From assembly GCF_015291745.1 (NCBI RefSeq), contig NZ_CP030059.1, positions 3,375,501 through 3,439,500 of the forward strand: a DNA stretch of 64,000 nt, written 5' to 3'. This document shows positions 54,167 to 63,862 of this stretch, piece after piece (the stretch's first letter is position 1; the number at the start of each line of letters is the position of its first letter). The position numbers were made by a program, and so were the translations under genes. The notes below the pieces were generated by a model. That model was given only the letters and a program-made list of their open reading frames with translations. It ran no database searches and was not told where the DNA came from. This DNA is from Bradyrhizobium sp. CCBAU 53351 (GTDB taxonomy: Bacteria > Pseudomonadota > Alphaproteobacteria > Rhizobiales > Xanthobacteraceae).

Positions 54167-54925
54167 ATGTCCAACGCCGCCGCGCCTGTCACGGAAGGAC
54201 CCGATCGGTCCGAGGCGCCCGCGCATGTCGCCATCATCATGGATGGCAACGGGCGTTGGGCGGCCGCGCGCGGTCTGCCGCGTGCCGAGGGGCATCGCCG
54301 CGGCGTCGAAGCCCTGCGCCGCGTGGTGCGCGCCTCGCACGAGCTCGGCATCCGCTATCTCACCATCTTCTCCTTCTCGTCGGAGAACTGGTCGCGCCCG
54401 GCGAGCGAGATTGGCGATCTGTTCGGCCTGCTGCGCCGCTTCATCCGCAACGATTTGGCGAGCCTGCATCGCGACGGCGTCAAGGTCCGGATCATCGGCG
54501 AGCGCGAGGGGCTCGAGAGCGACATCTGCTCGCTCTTGAACGAGGCCGAGGAGCTGACGCGCGACAACACACGCCTGACGCTCGTCGTCGCCTTCAACTA
54601 CGGCTCCCGGCAGGAGATCGCGAAAGCGGCGCAGAAGCTCGCCCGCGAGGTTGCGGAAGGCAAGCGCGACCCTGCCACGATCGACGCCGAGACGCTCGGC
54701 GCGCATCTCGATGCGCCCGACATTCCCGATCCCGATCTCATCATCCGCACCAGCGGCGAGCAGCGCCTGTCCAATTTCCTGATGTGGCAGGCGGCCTATA
54801 GCGAGCTCGTCTTCGTGCCGATCCATTGGCCCGATTTCGACAAGGCGGCGCTGGAAAGCGCGATCGCCGAATTCGCCAGGCGCGAGCGCCGTTTCGGCGG
54901 CCTGGTCGCGAAAACCGCCTCGTGA
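54167..54925 (+). CDS. uppS: Undecaprenyl diphosphate synthase (isoprenyl transferase)
   Basis: Makes the C55 lipid carrier for cell-wall and polysaccharide synthesis; 252 residues, cis-prenyltransferase. The catalytic Asp is in [20 protein letters not shown], with [24 protein letters not shown] and the C-terminal [22 protein letters not shown]. Its TGA overlaps the GTG of cdsA, so the two are translated together. Confidence 0.97.
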   Translation: MSNAAAPVTEGPDRSEAPAHVAIIMDGNGRWAAARGLPRAEGHRRGVEALRRVVRASHELGIRYLTIFSFSSENWSRPASEIGDLFGLLRRFIRNDLASLHRDGVKVRIIGEREGLESDICSLLNEAEELTRDNTRLTLVVAFNYGSRQEIAKAAQKLAREVAEGKRDPATIDAETLGAHLDAPDIPDPDLIIRTSGEQRLSNFLMWQAAYSELVFVPIHWPDFDKAALESAIAEFARRERRFGGLVAKTAS

Positions 54926-55764
54926 GCGAACAGGATTCCGCACCGGTGGGCGCCAAGCCTGCCCCGAGCAATCTCGTGATGCGAGTCCTCGCAGCGCTGG
55001 TGCTGGCGCCGCTGACCATCGCGATCGCTTATGCCGGCGGCTGGCTGTGGGCGCTGCTCGTCACCCTGGTTTCGATCGGGCTGTTCGCGGAATGGCTGAC
55101 GGTGGTCGGCGCAGGCTCCGCCGCGCTGACGGGGGCAGGGACGATCGTGATCGCCATGATGGGCGCCGCCGTCGCCTTTGGCGGGCTCAAGACCTCAGTC
55201 GTCGTTGGGCTCGTCGGCGGCGCGATCGTGACGCTGATCGCGCGCGGCAAGTTCGTCTGGGCGGCGACGGGATTTGCCTATGCCGCGGCGGCGCTGCTGG
55301 CCTCGATCCTGGTGCGGAAGGATCTCGTCAACGGCTTCTCCGCGCTGATGTTCGTGCTGCTGGTGGTGTGGGCGACCGATATCGGCGGCTATTTCGCTGG
55401 CCGCAGCATCGGCGGGCCGAAGCTCTGGCCGCGCGTCAGCCCGAAGAAAACCTGGGCCGGCGCGATCGGCGGCTTTGTCGCAAGCCTCCTGGTTGCGGTC
55501 GGGTTCGCGGCTTGTGGGCTCGGGAAGATGGCGCCCTTGCTTTTCGTCAGCGCCATCCTCTCGGTGGTGTCGGCATTGGGCGATCTGTTCGAATCCGCCG
55601 TGAAACGGCGCTTCGGTGTCAAGGATTCCAGTCACTTAATTCCCGGCCATGGCGGGCTTATGGACCGCCTGGACGGTTTTGTCGCCGCCATCCTGGCGGC
55701 CTGGATTATCGGCTTTCTCCGCCATGGTGTGCATAGCGCCGGAAGCGGTCTTATGGTTTGGTGA
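54922..55764 (+). CDS. cdsA: Phosphatidate cytidylyltransferase
   Basis: Makes CDP-diacylglycerol from phosphatidate and CTP in the inner membrane. It has 280 residues and about seven or eight membrane segments. The CDS signature is in the C-terminal third: [16 protein letters not shown] and [34 protein letters not shown]. The start is GTG 54922, overlapping the uppS stop as GTGA; no better ATG exists. Confidence 0.95.
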   Translation: MSEQDSAPVGAKPAPSNLVMRVLAALVLAPLTIAIAYAGGWLWALLVTLVSIGLFAEWLTVVGAGSAALTGAGTIVIAMMGAAVAFGGLKTSVVVGLVGGAIVTLIARGKFVWAATGFAYAAAALLASILVRKDLVNGFSALMFVLLVVWATDIGGYFAGRSIGGPKLWPRVSPKKTWAGAIGGFVASLLVAVGFAACGLGKMAPLLFVSAILSVVSALGDLFESAVKRRFGVKDSSHLIPGHGGLMDRLDGFVAAILAAWIIGFLRHGVHSAGSGLMVW

Positions 55765-55768
55765 GGTT

Positions 55769-56992
55769 ATGAGCGCAGTCCCATTGCGAAACAACAAGGC
55801 TGCGGCGACGTCCGTCCGCAGCGTCACGGTGCTGGGCGCCACCGGCTCGATCGGCGACAGCACGATGGACCTCCTGCGCGCCTCGCCCGAGCGCTATCGC
55901 GTCGAAGCCTTGACGGCGAACAGCAATGTCGCGGCGCTGGCAAAGCTCGCGAAGGAATTTTCCGCGCGCTACGTCGCGGTCGCCGACACCGCCAAGCTCG
56001 CTGAGCTCAAGGCTGCACTCGCGGGCACGAGCACCGAATGCGGGGCCGGCGAAAGTGCCGTGATCGAGGCCGGCGCTCGCCCGGCCGATTGGGTGATGGC
56101 GGCCGTCAGCGGCGCTGCCGGATTGAAGCCGGCACTCGCCGCGGTCGATCGCGGCGCGCATGTGGCGCTGGCCAACAAGGAATGCCTGGTTTGCGCCGGT
56201 GATTTCTTCATGCAGCGGGCGGCCAAGGCGGGCGCGTGCATCCTGCCGGCCGATTCCGAGCACAACGCGCTGTTCCAGGCCTTGGCATCCGGCAATCGCG
56301 ATGAACTGGTCCGCGTCATCATCACGGCGTCGGGCGGCCCGTTCCGCACCTGGAAGCCGGCCGACATCGAGCAGGCCACGCTCGAGCAGGCCCTGAAGCA
56401 CCCGAACTGGAGCATGGGCCAGAAGATCACGATCGATTCGGCCTCCATGATGAACAAGGGGCTCGAGGTGATCGAAGCCTCCTATCTGTTCGCGCTCACG
56501 CCCGACGAGATCGACGTGCTCGTGCATCCGCAGTCGATCATCCACGGCATGGTCGAGTTCTCCGACCGGTCGGTGATGGCCCAGCTCGGCGCGCCCGACA
56601 TGCGTACGCCGATCGCGCATTGCCTCGGCTGGCCCGACCGCATCAAGGGGCCGGCGGCGAAGCTGGATCTGGCCAAGATCGGCCAGCTGACTTTCGAGGC
56701 GCCGGATTTCGAGCGCTTCCCCGGGCTGCGTCTGGCTTTCGACTCGCTCCGGACCGGGAAGGGGGCCACCACCGTCTACAACGCGGCCAACGAGGTTGCG
56801 GTGGCCGCGTTCATCGCCGGCAAGATCCGGTTCGGGGCCATTGCCCGGCTGGTGGAGGCGACGCTAAACGACTGGATCCGCGAAGGGAACCAGGCCCCCA
56901 TGACGTCAGCCGATGATGCAATCTCTGTTGACCATGTTGCGCGAAATAAAGCTGCCGCCCTATTGCCTCAAATTGCCTTAAAGGCATCCTAG
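55769..56992 (+). CDS. dxr: 1-deoxy-D-xylulose-5-phosphate reductoisomerase
   Basis: First committed enzyme of the MEP isoprenoid pathway, 407 residues. NADPH site [19 protein letters not shown] near residue 15-33, metal-site acids in [15 protein letters not shown], and [27 protein letters not shown], the conserved substrate loop, are all present. ATG 55769 lies 4 bp after cdsA, with GGTGAGG upstream. It supplies precursors for UppS, encoded two genes upstream. Confidence 0.97.
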   Translation: MSAVPLRNNKAAATSVRSVTVLGATGSIGDSTMDLLRASPERYRVEALTANSNVAALAKLAKEFSARYVAVADTAKLAELKAALAGTSTECGAGESAVIEAGARPADWVMAAVSGAAGLKPALAAVDRGAHVALANKECLVCAGDFFMQRAAKAGACILPADSEHNALFQALASGNRDELVRVIITASGGPFRTWKPADIEQATLEQALKHPNWSMGQKITIDSASMMNKGLEVIEASYLFALTPDEIDVLVHPQSIIHGMVEFSDRSVMAQLGAPDMRTPIAHCLGWPDRIKGPAAKLDLAKIGQLTFEAPDFERFPGLRLAFDSLRTGKGATTVYNAANEVAVAAFIAGKIRFGAIARLVEATLNDWIREGNQAPMTSADDAISVDHVARNKAAALLPQIALKAS

Positions 56993-57036
56993 ATGGTTCG
57001 GGGCCAGGGCCTTGCGGCGCTGGATGAGGGAATTCG

Positions 57037-58188
57037 ATGATCGACTTTTTTACCCATAGTTTCAATACGTTGAGCCATGGGCTCCTCGGCTACGCGGTTC
57101 CCTTCCTGTTCGTCCTGACGATCGTCGTGTTCTTCCACGAGCTCGGCCACTTTTTGGTCGCGCGCTGGGCCGGCGTGCGCGTCCTGACCTTTTCGCTCGG
57201 TTTCGGACCTGAGTTGGTCGGCTTCAACGACCGCCACGGCACCCGCTGGAAGATCTCGGCGATCCCGCTTGGCGGCTACGTCAAGTTCTTCGGCGACGAG
57301 AGCGAGGCCTCGACCCCGTCCGCGCAGACGCTTGCGGCCATGTCGGCTGAGGAGCGCGCCGGCAGCTTCCACCACAAGAAGGTCGCCCCGCGCGCCGCCA
57401 TCGTCGCGGCCGGACCGATCGCCAATTTCATCCTGGGCGCGCTGATTTTCGCGGGCATGGCCCTGTATTACGGCAAGCCGAGCACGATCGCGCGCGTCGA
57501 CGGCATCGTCGCCGACGGTGCTGCGGCGGCGGCCGGCTTCAAGGTCGGGGACGTCGTCGTCCAGATCGACGGCAAGCCGATCGAGAGCTTTGCCGACATG
57601 CAGCGAATCGTTGCGACGAACGCCGGTTCAGCGCTTGCCTTCCAGGTGAAGCGGGACGGTACCATCGTATCGCTGACGGCCACGCCGGCGCTGCTCGAGC
57701 GCAAGGATCCGTTCGGCAACAGTCACCGTCTGGGCGTGCTCGGCGTCGAGCACAAATCGCAGGCCGGCGAGGCCTCGACCGCGCCGGTCGGCATCGGCGA
57801 GGCGCTCAAGATCGGGGTCGAGCAGGTCTGGTTCATTATCACCAGCACCTTCAAGTTCCTGGGCTCGCTGTTCGTCGGTAACGGCAACCCCAACGAGGTC
57901 AGCGGCGTCCTGGGAATCGCGAAGATGTCGGGGCAGGCGGCCAGCGCCGGGTTCCAGTTCGTGATCAACCTGTGCGCGGTGCTGTCGGTGTCGATCGGCT
58001 TGCTGAACCTGTTCCCGATTCCGCTGCTCGATGGCGGCCACCTGATGTTCTATGCGGCTGAAGTGGTCCGCGGCCGGCCCTTGTCCGAGCGGACTCAGGA
58101 GATGGGGTTCCGAATCGGGCTCGGTTTGGTGCTGATGTTGATGGTGTTTGCGACCTACAACGACATCCTGCGGATGGCGGCATCCTGA
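57037..58188 (+). CDS. rseP: Site-2 intramembrane protease RseP
   Basis: Zinc metalloprotease in the inner membrane that cleaves anti-sigma factors and signal-peptide remnants; 383 residues. HExxH is in VVFFHELGHFLVARWAG (about residues 28-44), and the LDG zinc motif is in FPIPLLDGGHLMFYAAE near 330. One PDZ domain (ADGAAAAAGFKVGDVVVQIDGKPI) is visible. It lies between dxr and bamA as in many proteobacteria. Confidence 0.96.
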   Translation: MIDFFTHSFNTLSHGLLGYAVPFLFVLTIVVFFHELGHFLVARWAGVRVLTFSLGFGPELVGFNDRHGTRWKISAIPLGGYVKFFGDESEASTPSAQTLAAMSAEERAGSFHHKKVAPRAAIVAAGPIANFILGALIFAGMALYYGKPSTIARVDGIVADGAAAAAGFKVGDVVVQIDGKPIESFADMQRIVATNAGSALAFQVKRDGTIVSLTATPALLERKDPFGNSHRLGVLGVEHKSQAGEASTAPVGIGEALKIGVEQVWFIITSTFKFLGSLFVGNGNPNEVSGVLGIAKMSGQAASAGFQFVINLCAVLSVSIGLLNLFPIPLLDGGHLMFYAAEVVRGRPLSERTQEMGFRIGLGLVLMLMVFATYNDILRMAAS

Positions 58189-58365
58189 TGGCGGCTTTTT
58201 TGTGGCGTTGCTGTTGAGCAACGTCTTGGAATGAAATTGAAATCACGACGCTTTCGGCCGTTTGCGGCGTCGGTGAAATTGGCTACAAGCGGCCTCGACT
58301 TGGGGAATCTTCCAGACCGGCGTTGGGGTTGGGTCTGGCTCGGAATGATAAGGGCGCGTTGCGCG

Positions 58366-60888
58366 ATGAAGTTTGGACTGCGACTCCGGGGGGGCTTGCT
58401 CGCAACCCTGATCATGTTCGGCGCGCCGGTGGTTGCCCCGGTCGGGGCTGTTTTTGTGTCTTCGTCTGCGCTCGCTCAGACCGTTCAGTCGATTTCCGTC
58501 GAAGGAAATCGCCGCGTCGAGGTGGAGACCATCCGCTCCTATTTCAAGCCGGGTCCGGGCGGTCGCCTGGATCAAGCCGCAATCGACGACGGCCTCAAGG
58601 CGCTGATCGAGACCGGCCTGTTCCAGGACGTCAGGATCAACCGTGGTGCCGGCGGCCAGATCATCGTCTCCGTGGTGGAAAACCCGGTGATCGGCCGCGT
58701 CGCCTTCGAGGGCAACAAGAAGATCAAGGACGAGCAGCTCACCACTGAGGTCCAGTCCAAGGCGCGCGGCACCTTCTCGCGCGCCATGGTGCAGTCCGAC
58801 ACGCTGCGAATCGCTGAAATCTATCGCCGGTCCGGCCGCTACGACGTGCGCGTCACGCCCGAAATCATCGAGCAGCCGAACAACCGCGTCGACCTCATCT
58901 TCACGGTCGAGGAAGGCGCCAAGACCGGCGTCAAGTCGATCGAATTCGTCGGCAACAGCGCGTTCTCGTCCTATCGCCTGCGTGACGTCATCAAGACCCG
59001 CGAATCGAACCTGCTGAGCTTCCTCGCCAGCGGCGACATCTACGATCCCGACCGCGTTGAAGCCGACCGCGACCTGATCCGCCGCTTCTATCTCAAGAAC
59101 GGTTACGCCGACGTCCAGGTGGTGGCCGCGCTCACCGAATACGATCCGGAGAAGAAGGGCTTCAACGTCACCTTCAAGATCGAGGAAGGCGCCCAGTACC
59201 GCGTCGGCGCGGTCGACTTCCGCTCCAGCATTCCGAACTTCGATCCGACCTCGATGCGCGGCTATTCGCGCGTCCATGCCGGCTCGCTCTACAACGTCGA
59301 ATCGGTCGAGAAGTCGGTCGAGGAGATGCAGATCGAGGCCTCGCGCCGCGGTTACGCCTTCGCCGTGGTCCGTCCCGGCGGCGACCGCAACTTCGAGGCG
59401 CACACCGTCTCCGTGGTGTTCAACATCGACGAGGGCCCGCGCACCTATATCGAGCGCATCAACCTGCGCGGCAACACCCGCACCCGCGACTATGTGATCC
59501 GCCGCGAGTTCGACATCTCCGAGGGCGATGCCTACAACCGCGCCCTGGTCGACCGTGCCGAACGGCGCCTGAAGAACCTCGACTACTTCAAGAGCGTGAA
59601 GATCACGACGGAGCCCGGCTCGTCGAGCGATCGCGTGGTCCTGATCGTCGACATGGAAGAGAAATCGACCGGCGACTTCTCGATCTCGGGCGGTTACTCC
59701 ACCACTGACGGCGCGCTGGCCGAAGTCTCGATCTCCGAGCGCAACCTGCTCGGCCGCGGCCTGTTCGCCAAGGCGTCGGTGACCTATGGTCAGTATGCAC
59801 GCGGCTACTCGCTGTCGTTCGTCGAGCCGTATCTGCTCGACTACCGCGTCGCGCTCGGCCTCGACCTCTATCAGCGTGAGCAGAAGTCCAACAGCTACAT
59901 CTCCTACGGCACCAAGACGCTCGGCTTCTCGCCGCGCCTCGGCTTCTCGCTGCGCGAGGATCTGTCGCTGCAGCTGCGCTACTCGATCTACCGGCAGGAA
60001 ATCACGCTGCCGTACTATCTGGCGAACTGTAACAACAACATCGGCACCGCGGCGTTCAACCCGAGCCCGGCCTTTGCCGCCGTCAACGGCATCGACCTGA
60101 GCGGGACCAACGGCCTCGGCTGCTACAGCGACGGTGAAGCCTCGCTGCCGGTGCGCAAGGAGCTTGCCAATGGCAAGACCCTGACCTCGGCGCTCGGCTA
60201 CACGCTGACCTACAACACGCTGGACAACAACAAGAACCCGACCGACGGTCTGCTCGTCGACTTCCGTCAGGATTTCGCCGGCGTCGGCGGCGACGTCTCC
60301 TACCTGAAGTCCGTGGTCGACGCGAAGTACTACACTCCGCTGGTGTCTGACATCGTCGGCCTCGTCCGCGTGCAGAGCGGCATGCTGAACAAGATCGGCA
60401 GCGATCTGCGCATGCTCGATCACTTCCAGATGGGCTCGAACCTCGTCCGCGGCTTTGCCCCGAACGGCATCGGCCCGCGCGACTTGAACCCCTACGGCAC
60501 GCAGGATGCGCTCGGCGGCACCAAGTATTGGGGCGCTTCGCTCGAACTGCAGATGCCGTTCTGGTTCCTGCCGAAGGAAGTGGGTCTGAAGGGTGCGGTC
60601 TATGCCGACGCCGGCGGCCTCTACGACTATAAGGGACCGACCAGCTGGACCACGACCAACGAGGTCAACGCTCCCGGCTGTATCCCCTCGACCATCAATC
60701 CGTCGAGCACCGGAACCTGTACCGGCCTCGTCTATGACGATAGCAAGGTCGTCCGCTCGTCGGTTGGTGTCGGTCTGATCTGGCAGTCGCCATTCGGTCC
60801 GCTGCGCTTCGACTACGCCGTGCCGCTCAGCAAGGGCAAGTACGACCGCGTCCAGGAGTTCCGGTTCGGCGGCGGCACCACGTTCTAA
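58366..60888 (+). CDS. bamA: Outer-membrane protein assembly factor BamA
   Basis: Core of the beta-barrel assembly machine, 840 residues. After a signal peptide (LLATLIMFGAPVVAPVGAVF...SALA) come five POTRA domains (starting VQSISVEGNRRVEVETIRSYF) and the Omp85 barrel with the VRGF motif (NLVRGFAPNGIGPRD). Two Cys pairs lie in predicted surface loops (about 555/586 and 772/785), possibly disulfides. ATG 58366 follows AAGGG; ATG 58345 in frame is an alternative. Confidence 0.96.
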   Translation: MKFGLRLRGGLLATLIMFGAPVVAPVGAVFVSSSALAQTVQSISVEGNRRVEVETIRSYFKPGPGGRLDQAAIDDGLKALIETGLFQDVRINRGAGGQIIVSVVENPVIGRVAFEGNKKIKDEQLTTEVQSKARGTFSRAMVQSDTLRIAEIYRRSGRYDVRVTPEIIEQPNNRVDLIFTVEEGAKTGVKSIEFVGNSAFSSYRLRDVIKTRESNLLSFLASGDIYDPDRVEADRDLIRRFYLKNGYADVQVVAALTEYDPEKKGFNVTFKIEEGAQYRVGAVDFRSSIPNFDPTSMRGYSRVHAGSLYNVESVEKSVEEMQIEASRRGYAFAVVRPGGDRNFEAHTVSVVFNIDEGPRTYIERINLRGNTRTRDYVIRREFDISEGDAYNRALVDRAERRLKNLDYFKSVKITTEPGSSSDRVVLIVDMEEKSTGDFSISGGYSTTDGALAEVSISERNLLGRGLFAKASVTYGQYARGYSLSFVEPYLLDYRVALGLDLYQREQKSNSYISYGTKTLGFSPRLGFSLREDLSLQLRYSIYRQEITLPYYLANCNNNIGTAAFNPSPAFAAVNGIDLSGTNGLGCYSDGEASLPVRKELANGKTLTSALGYTLTYNTLDNNKNPTDGLLVDFRQDFAGVGGDVSYLKSVVDAKYYTPLVSDIVGLVRVQSGMLNKIGSDLRMLDHFQMGSNLVRGFAPNGIGPRDLNPYGTQDALGGTKYWGASLELQMPFWFLPKEVGLKGAVYADAGGLYDYKGPTSWTTTNEVNAPGCIPSTINPSSTGTCTGLVYDDSKVVRSSVGVGLIWQSPFGPLRFDYAVPLSKGKYDRVQEFRFGGGTTF

Positions 60889-60900
60889 TTCGATCAGCAC

Positions 60901-60946
60901 GGCACGATCCGGATCAATGGAGCCGGTTTCCGAAAGGGATCGTGCC
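60901..60946. repeat. Palindromic intergenic repeat, second member
   Basis: Perfect 10-bp arms GGCACGATCC and GGATCGTGCC enclose the core CCGG...GGTTTCCGAAA, matching the core of the element at 6362-6411 while the outer arms differ in a compensated way. It lies between bamA and lpxD. Confidence 0.6.
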
Positions 60947-61013
60947 ATTCCAAGAGATGGGGCATGATGCGGCTTGACCGCTTCATGCCGAAGCCGGACC
61001 GCGACGGGGTGGA

Positions 61014-62081
61014 ATGGCGCAGCCGACCTTCTTCAAAAAGCCGCCGGCCTCGACGCTGGCCGGCATCGCCGCGCAGACCAAGGCGCAGCTGATCGACCCG
61101 TCGAGGGGCGACCAGATCATCACGGGCCTTGCTTCGCTCGACGAAGCTGGCCCGATGCACTTGGCCTTTTTTGACAACCTCAAATACATCGGGGAGCTCA
61201 AAGCGACCCGTGCCGGGGCCTGCCTGGTGAGCCCGCGCTTCGAGGCCCAGGTGCCTGCCCACGTGGCCGTGCTGCGGGTGGCGCAGCCGTTCCGCGCCTT
61301 CGTCGGGATCGCACGGGAATGGCACGCCGATGCGCTGCGCCCGCAGTCCTGGTTCGGCATCGAGGGGATCGCACCGTCCGCCATCATCGATCCCTCGGCC
61401 CGGATCGAGGACGACGTCATCGTCGAGCCCCTGGCGGTCATCGGCCCGGACGTCGAGATCGGCAGCGGCACGGTGATCGGCGCCGGCGCGGTGATCGGCC
61501 CCGGGGTCAAGATCGGCCGGGACTGCAATGTCGGCGCCCGCACGGCCATCCAGTGCGCCCTGATCGGCAACGACGTGCTGATCCATCCGGGCTGCTCGAT
61601 CGGTCAGGACGGTTACGGTTTCATCTTCTTCGGCCCCGAGGGCCACCTGAAAGTGCCTCAGACCGGCCGCGTGCTGATCCAGAACCATGTGGAGGTCGGC
61701 GCCGGCACCACCATCGATCGCGGGTCCTTGCGCGACACCGTGATCGGGGAGGGCACTAAAATCGACAATCAGGTCCAGATCGGCCACAATGTGACCATCG
61801 GCCGGAATTGCCTGCTGGCGGCTCAGATCGGTCTCGCCGGCAGCCTGACCATTGGCGACAACGTGGCGCTGGGAGCCAAGGTGGGCATCAACAACCACCT
61901 CAAGATCGGCGATGGAGCCCAGGTCACTGCGATGAGCGGCGTCAAGGACGACATCCCGGCAGGCGGACGCTGGGGTGGATTTTTTGCCAAACCGACCAAG
62001 CAATGGTTCAAGGAAATCATCGCGGTGGAGCGTCTGGTACGCGACAGCAAGGCCGATGCGAAGGACGAGGGACGGGAATGA
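61014..62081 (+). CDS. lpxD: UDP-3-O-(3-hydroxyacyl)glucosamine N-acyltransferase
   Basis: Third step of lipid A synthesis; 355 residues. An N-terminal uridine-binding domain (to about residue 100) is followed by a left-handed beta helix of hexapeptide repeats ([38 protein letters not shown]). The catalytic His is in [12 protein letters not shown]. The C-terminal helix contains [15 protein letters not shown]. Its stop overlaps fabZ by ATGA. Confidence 0.97.
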   Translation: MAQPTFFKKPPASTLAGIAAQTKAQLIDPSRGDQIITGLASLDEAGPMHLAFFDNLKYIGELKATRAGACLVSPRFEAQVPAHVAVLRVAQPFRAFVGIAREWHADALRPQSWFGIEGIAPSAIIDPSARIEDDVIVEPLAVIGPDVEIGSGTVIGAGAVIGPGVKIGRDCNVGARTAIQCALIGNDVLIHPGCSIGQDGYGFIFFGPEGHLKVPQTGRVLIQNHVEVGAGTTIDRGSLRDTVIGEGTKIDNQVQIGHNVTIGRNCLLAAQIGLAGSLTIGDNVALGAKVGINNHLKIGDGAQVTAMSGVKDDIPAGGRWGGFFAKPTKQWFKEIIAVERLVRDSKADAKDEGRE

Positions 62082-62539
62082 CGGCGGAATCACCTGTGAA
62101 GTTCGAGCTGGTGGACATCAATGCGATCCTCCAGACCCTGCCGCACCGCTTTCCGATGCTGCTGATCGACCGCGTGATCAACATCCGCGCCGATTACAGC
62201 GGCATCGGCATCAAGAACGTCACCTTCAACGAGCCGGCCTTCCAGGGGCATTTCCCGGAGCGCCCGGTCTATCCCGGCGTCATGATGATCGAGGCGATGG
62301 CGCAGACGGCGGGCGTGATCGGCATCAAGTCGGTCGAAGGCACCGAGAAACCCCGCGCGGTGTATTTCCTCACCATCGACAAGTGCAAGTTCCGCAAGCC
62401 CGTGCTGCCCGGCGATACCATCGAGTACCACATGCGCTCGCTTGGCCGCCGCAAGGCCATGTGGTGGTTTCACGGCGATGCCAAGGTCAACGGCCAGGTG
62501 GTTGCGGAAGCCGATGTCGGCGCCATGCTGACGGACTGA
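62078..62539 (+). CDS. fabZ: 3-hydroxyacyl-ACP dehydratase FabZ
   Basis: Dehydrates 3-hydroxyacyl-ACP in fatty acid synthesis; 153 residues, hot-dog fold. The catalytic His is in [17 protein letters not shown] and the Glu in [12 protein letters not shown]. The N-terminal [13 protein letters not shown] is typical. ATG 62078 overlaps the lpxD stop. Coupling with lpxD and lpxA balances membrane and lipid A supply. Confidence 0.97.
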   Translation: MTAESPVKFELVDINAILQTLPHRFPMLLIDRVINIRADYSGIGIKNVTFNEPAFQGHFPERPVYPGVMMIEAMAQTAGVIGIKSVEGTEKPRAVYFLTIDKCKFRKPVLPGDTIEYHMRSLGRRKAMWWFHGDAKVNGQVVAEADVGAMLTD

Positions 62540-62564
62540 GGCGGCTTCGGCGGCAAGCTGGGCC

Positions 62565-62888
62565 TCACGCGCTGCAATCGTAGCGGCCGCCGGCGGCCTC
62601 GCGCCTGATCTGCCGGTTGAAGAACTGGCCCATGGACGGCGCGCCCAGAAGGCTGTCGACCGTCTCGGCCGCGACGCCGCAATAGCGCGCATAGGAGCCG
62701 CCGGTCGCAACGACGAGGTCATGCTGTGCGCGGTCATAGCAGACGCGTTGAAGCACCGTGCTGCGACTGATGTCGCGGCATTCGAATGTCGCAAGGTCGA
62801 TGGGCCGGCGATCGACGGTCTCGACGGTTTCCGAGACGATCGGCGCGGTTGCAAGCTGTGCAAGCAGAAGTGCCAAGGCCCTGACCAC
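62565..62888 (-). CDS. Small exported protein with KTSC-like C terminus
   Basis: A 107-residue protein on the opposite strand to the lipid A genes. A short signal-like N terminus (VRALALLLAQLATAPIVS) is followed by a region with cysteines (ATFECRDIS, LQRVCYDRA) and a C-terminal ARYCGVAAETVDSLLGAPSMGQFFNRQIR that resembles the KTSC domain (short proteins with a Y...FN.I pattern). The start is GTG 62888, preceded at 12 bp by GGAG. Function unknown. Confidence 0.6.
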   Translation of the reverse strand: MVRALALLLAQLATAPIVSETVETVDRRPIDLATFECRDISRSTVLQRVCYDRAQHDLVVATGGSYARYCGVAAETVDSLLGAPSMGQFFNRQIRREAAGGRYDCSA

Positions 62889-63063
62889 GAGTGTTGAAGC
62901 TCCGCATGAACGTGTTGACGGACCGGGACGGCTGCCTCATCCGATACTTGAAACAGGCAGAGATGATACGTCACTGGACAGATCGGGCATAGACGCGCTA
63001 ACCACCGGAAAACCGAGCGACTTCAATACATAATCAGAGCTTCCTAACGAGTAAGATTGCTTG

Positions 63064-63855
63064 ATGAGCAAGATTGATCCCACCGCACGGGTCGCGGACG
63101 GCGCCGTGATCGGCGTGGGCACCGAGATCGGGCCCTATTGCATCATCGGCCCGAACGTCGTGATCGGCGCGAACTGCAAGCTGATCGGGCATGTGCATGT
63201 CACAGCGCAGACGACCGTCGGCGATGATTGCACCATCTACCCGTTCGCCTCGCTCGGCACGCCGCCGCAGTCGCTCAGCTACCGTGGCGAGCTGACGAAG
63301 CTCACGATCGGATCGGGATGCACCATCCGGGAATCCGTGACGATGAACGCCGGCACGGTCGCCGGCGGCGGCATCACCACGGTCGGCGATCGCGGCTACT
63401 TCATGAATTGCAGCCATGTCGGCCATGACTGCCATGTCGGCAATGACGTGATCTTCGCGACCTCGGCGACGCTCGGCGGTCACGCCGAGATCGGCGACTT
63501 CGTCTTCATCGGCGGCCTGTCCGCGGTGCACCAGTTTACCCGCATCGGACCGCAGGTCATGGTCGGCGGCGTCTGCGGCGTGCGCGACGACATCATCCCG
63601 TTCGGTCTCGTCAACGGCCAATACGCGGTGCTCGAGGGCCTCAACATCATCGGCATGAAGCGGCGCAAGTTCACCAAGCAGCGGCTGGCGACGGTGCGCG
63701 GATTCTACCAAAAGCTCTTCCATGGCCCCGGCACCTTCGCCGAGCGGCTGGAGGCATCCCGGCCGCTCGCGGGCGAAGATCCGGCGATCGCCGAAATCCT
63801 CGACTTCATCGGCAAGGGCAAACGCCCGCTCTGCCTTCCCGCCATCGCGAAGTGA
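63064..63855 (+). CDS. lpxA: UDP-N-acetylglucosamine acyltransferase
   Basis: First step of lipid A synthesis; 263 residues, left-handed beta helix. Repeats begin at once (IDPTARVADGAVIGVGTEIGPY), the catalytic His is in NCSHVGHDCHVGND, and the C-terminal helical part includes LNIIGMKRRKFTKQRLATVRGFY. ATG 63064 was chosen; an in-frame TTG lies just upstream. The antisense small gene separates it from fabZ, so it may have its own promoter in 62889-63063. Confidence 0.97.
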   Translation: MSKIDPTARVADGAVIGVGTEIGPYCIIGPNVVIGANCKLIGHVHVTAQTTVGDDCTIYPFASLGTPPQSLSYRGELTKLTIGSGCTIRESVTMNAGTVAGGGITTVGDRGYFMNCSHVGHDCHVGNDVIFATSATLGGHAEIGDFVFIGGLSAVHQFTRIGPQVMVGGVCGVRDDIIPFGLVNGQYAVLEGLNIIGMKRRKFTKQRLATVRGFYQKLFHGPGTFAERLEASRPLAGEDPAIAEILDFIGKGKRPLCLPAIAK

Positions 63856-63862
63856 TTTTGGG

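Noticed and set aside
58243..60948. Minus-strand 901-codon frame opposite bamA
   Set aside because: Antisense shadow in high-GC DNA; bamA on the plus strand has full domain evidence.
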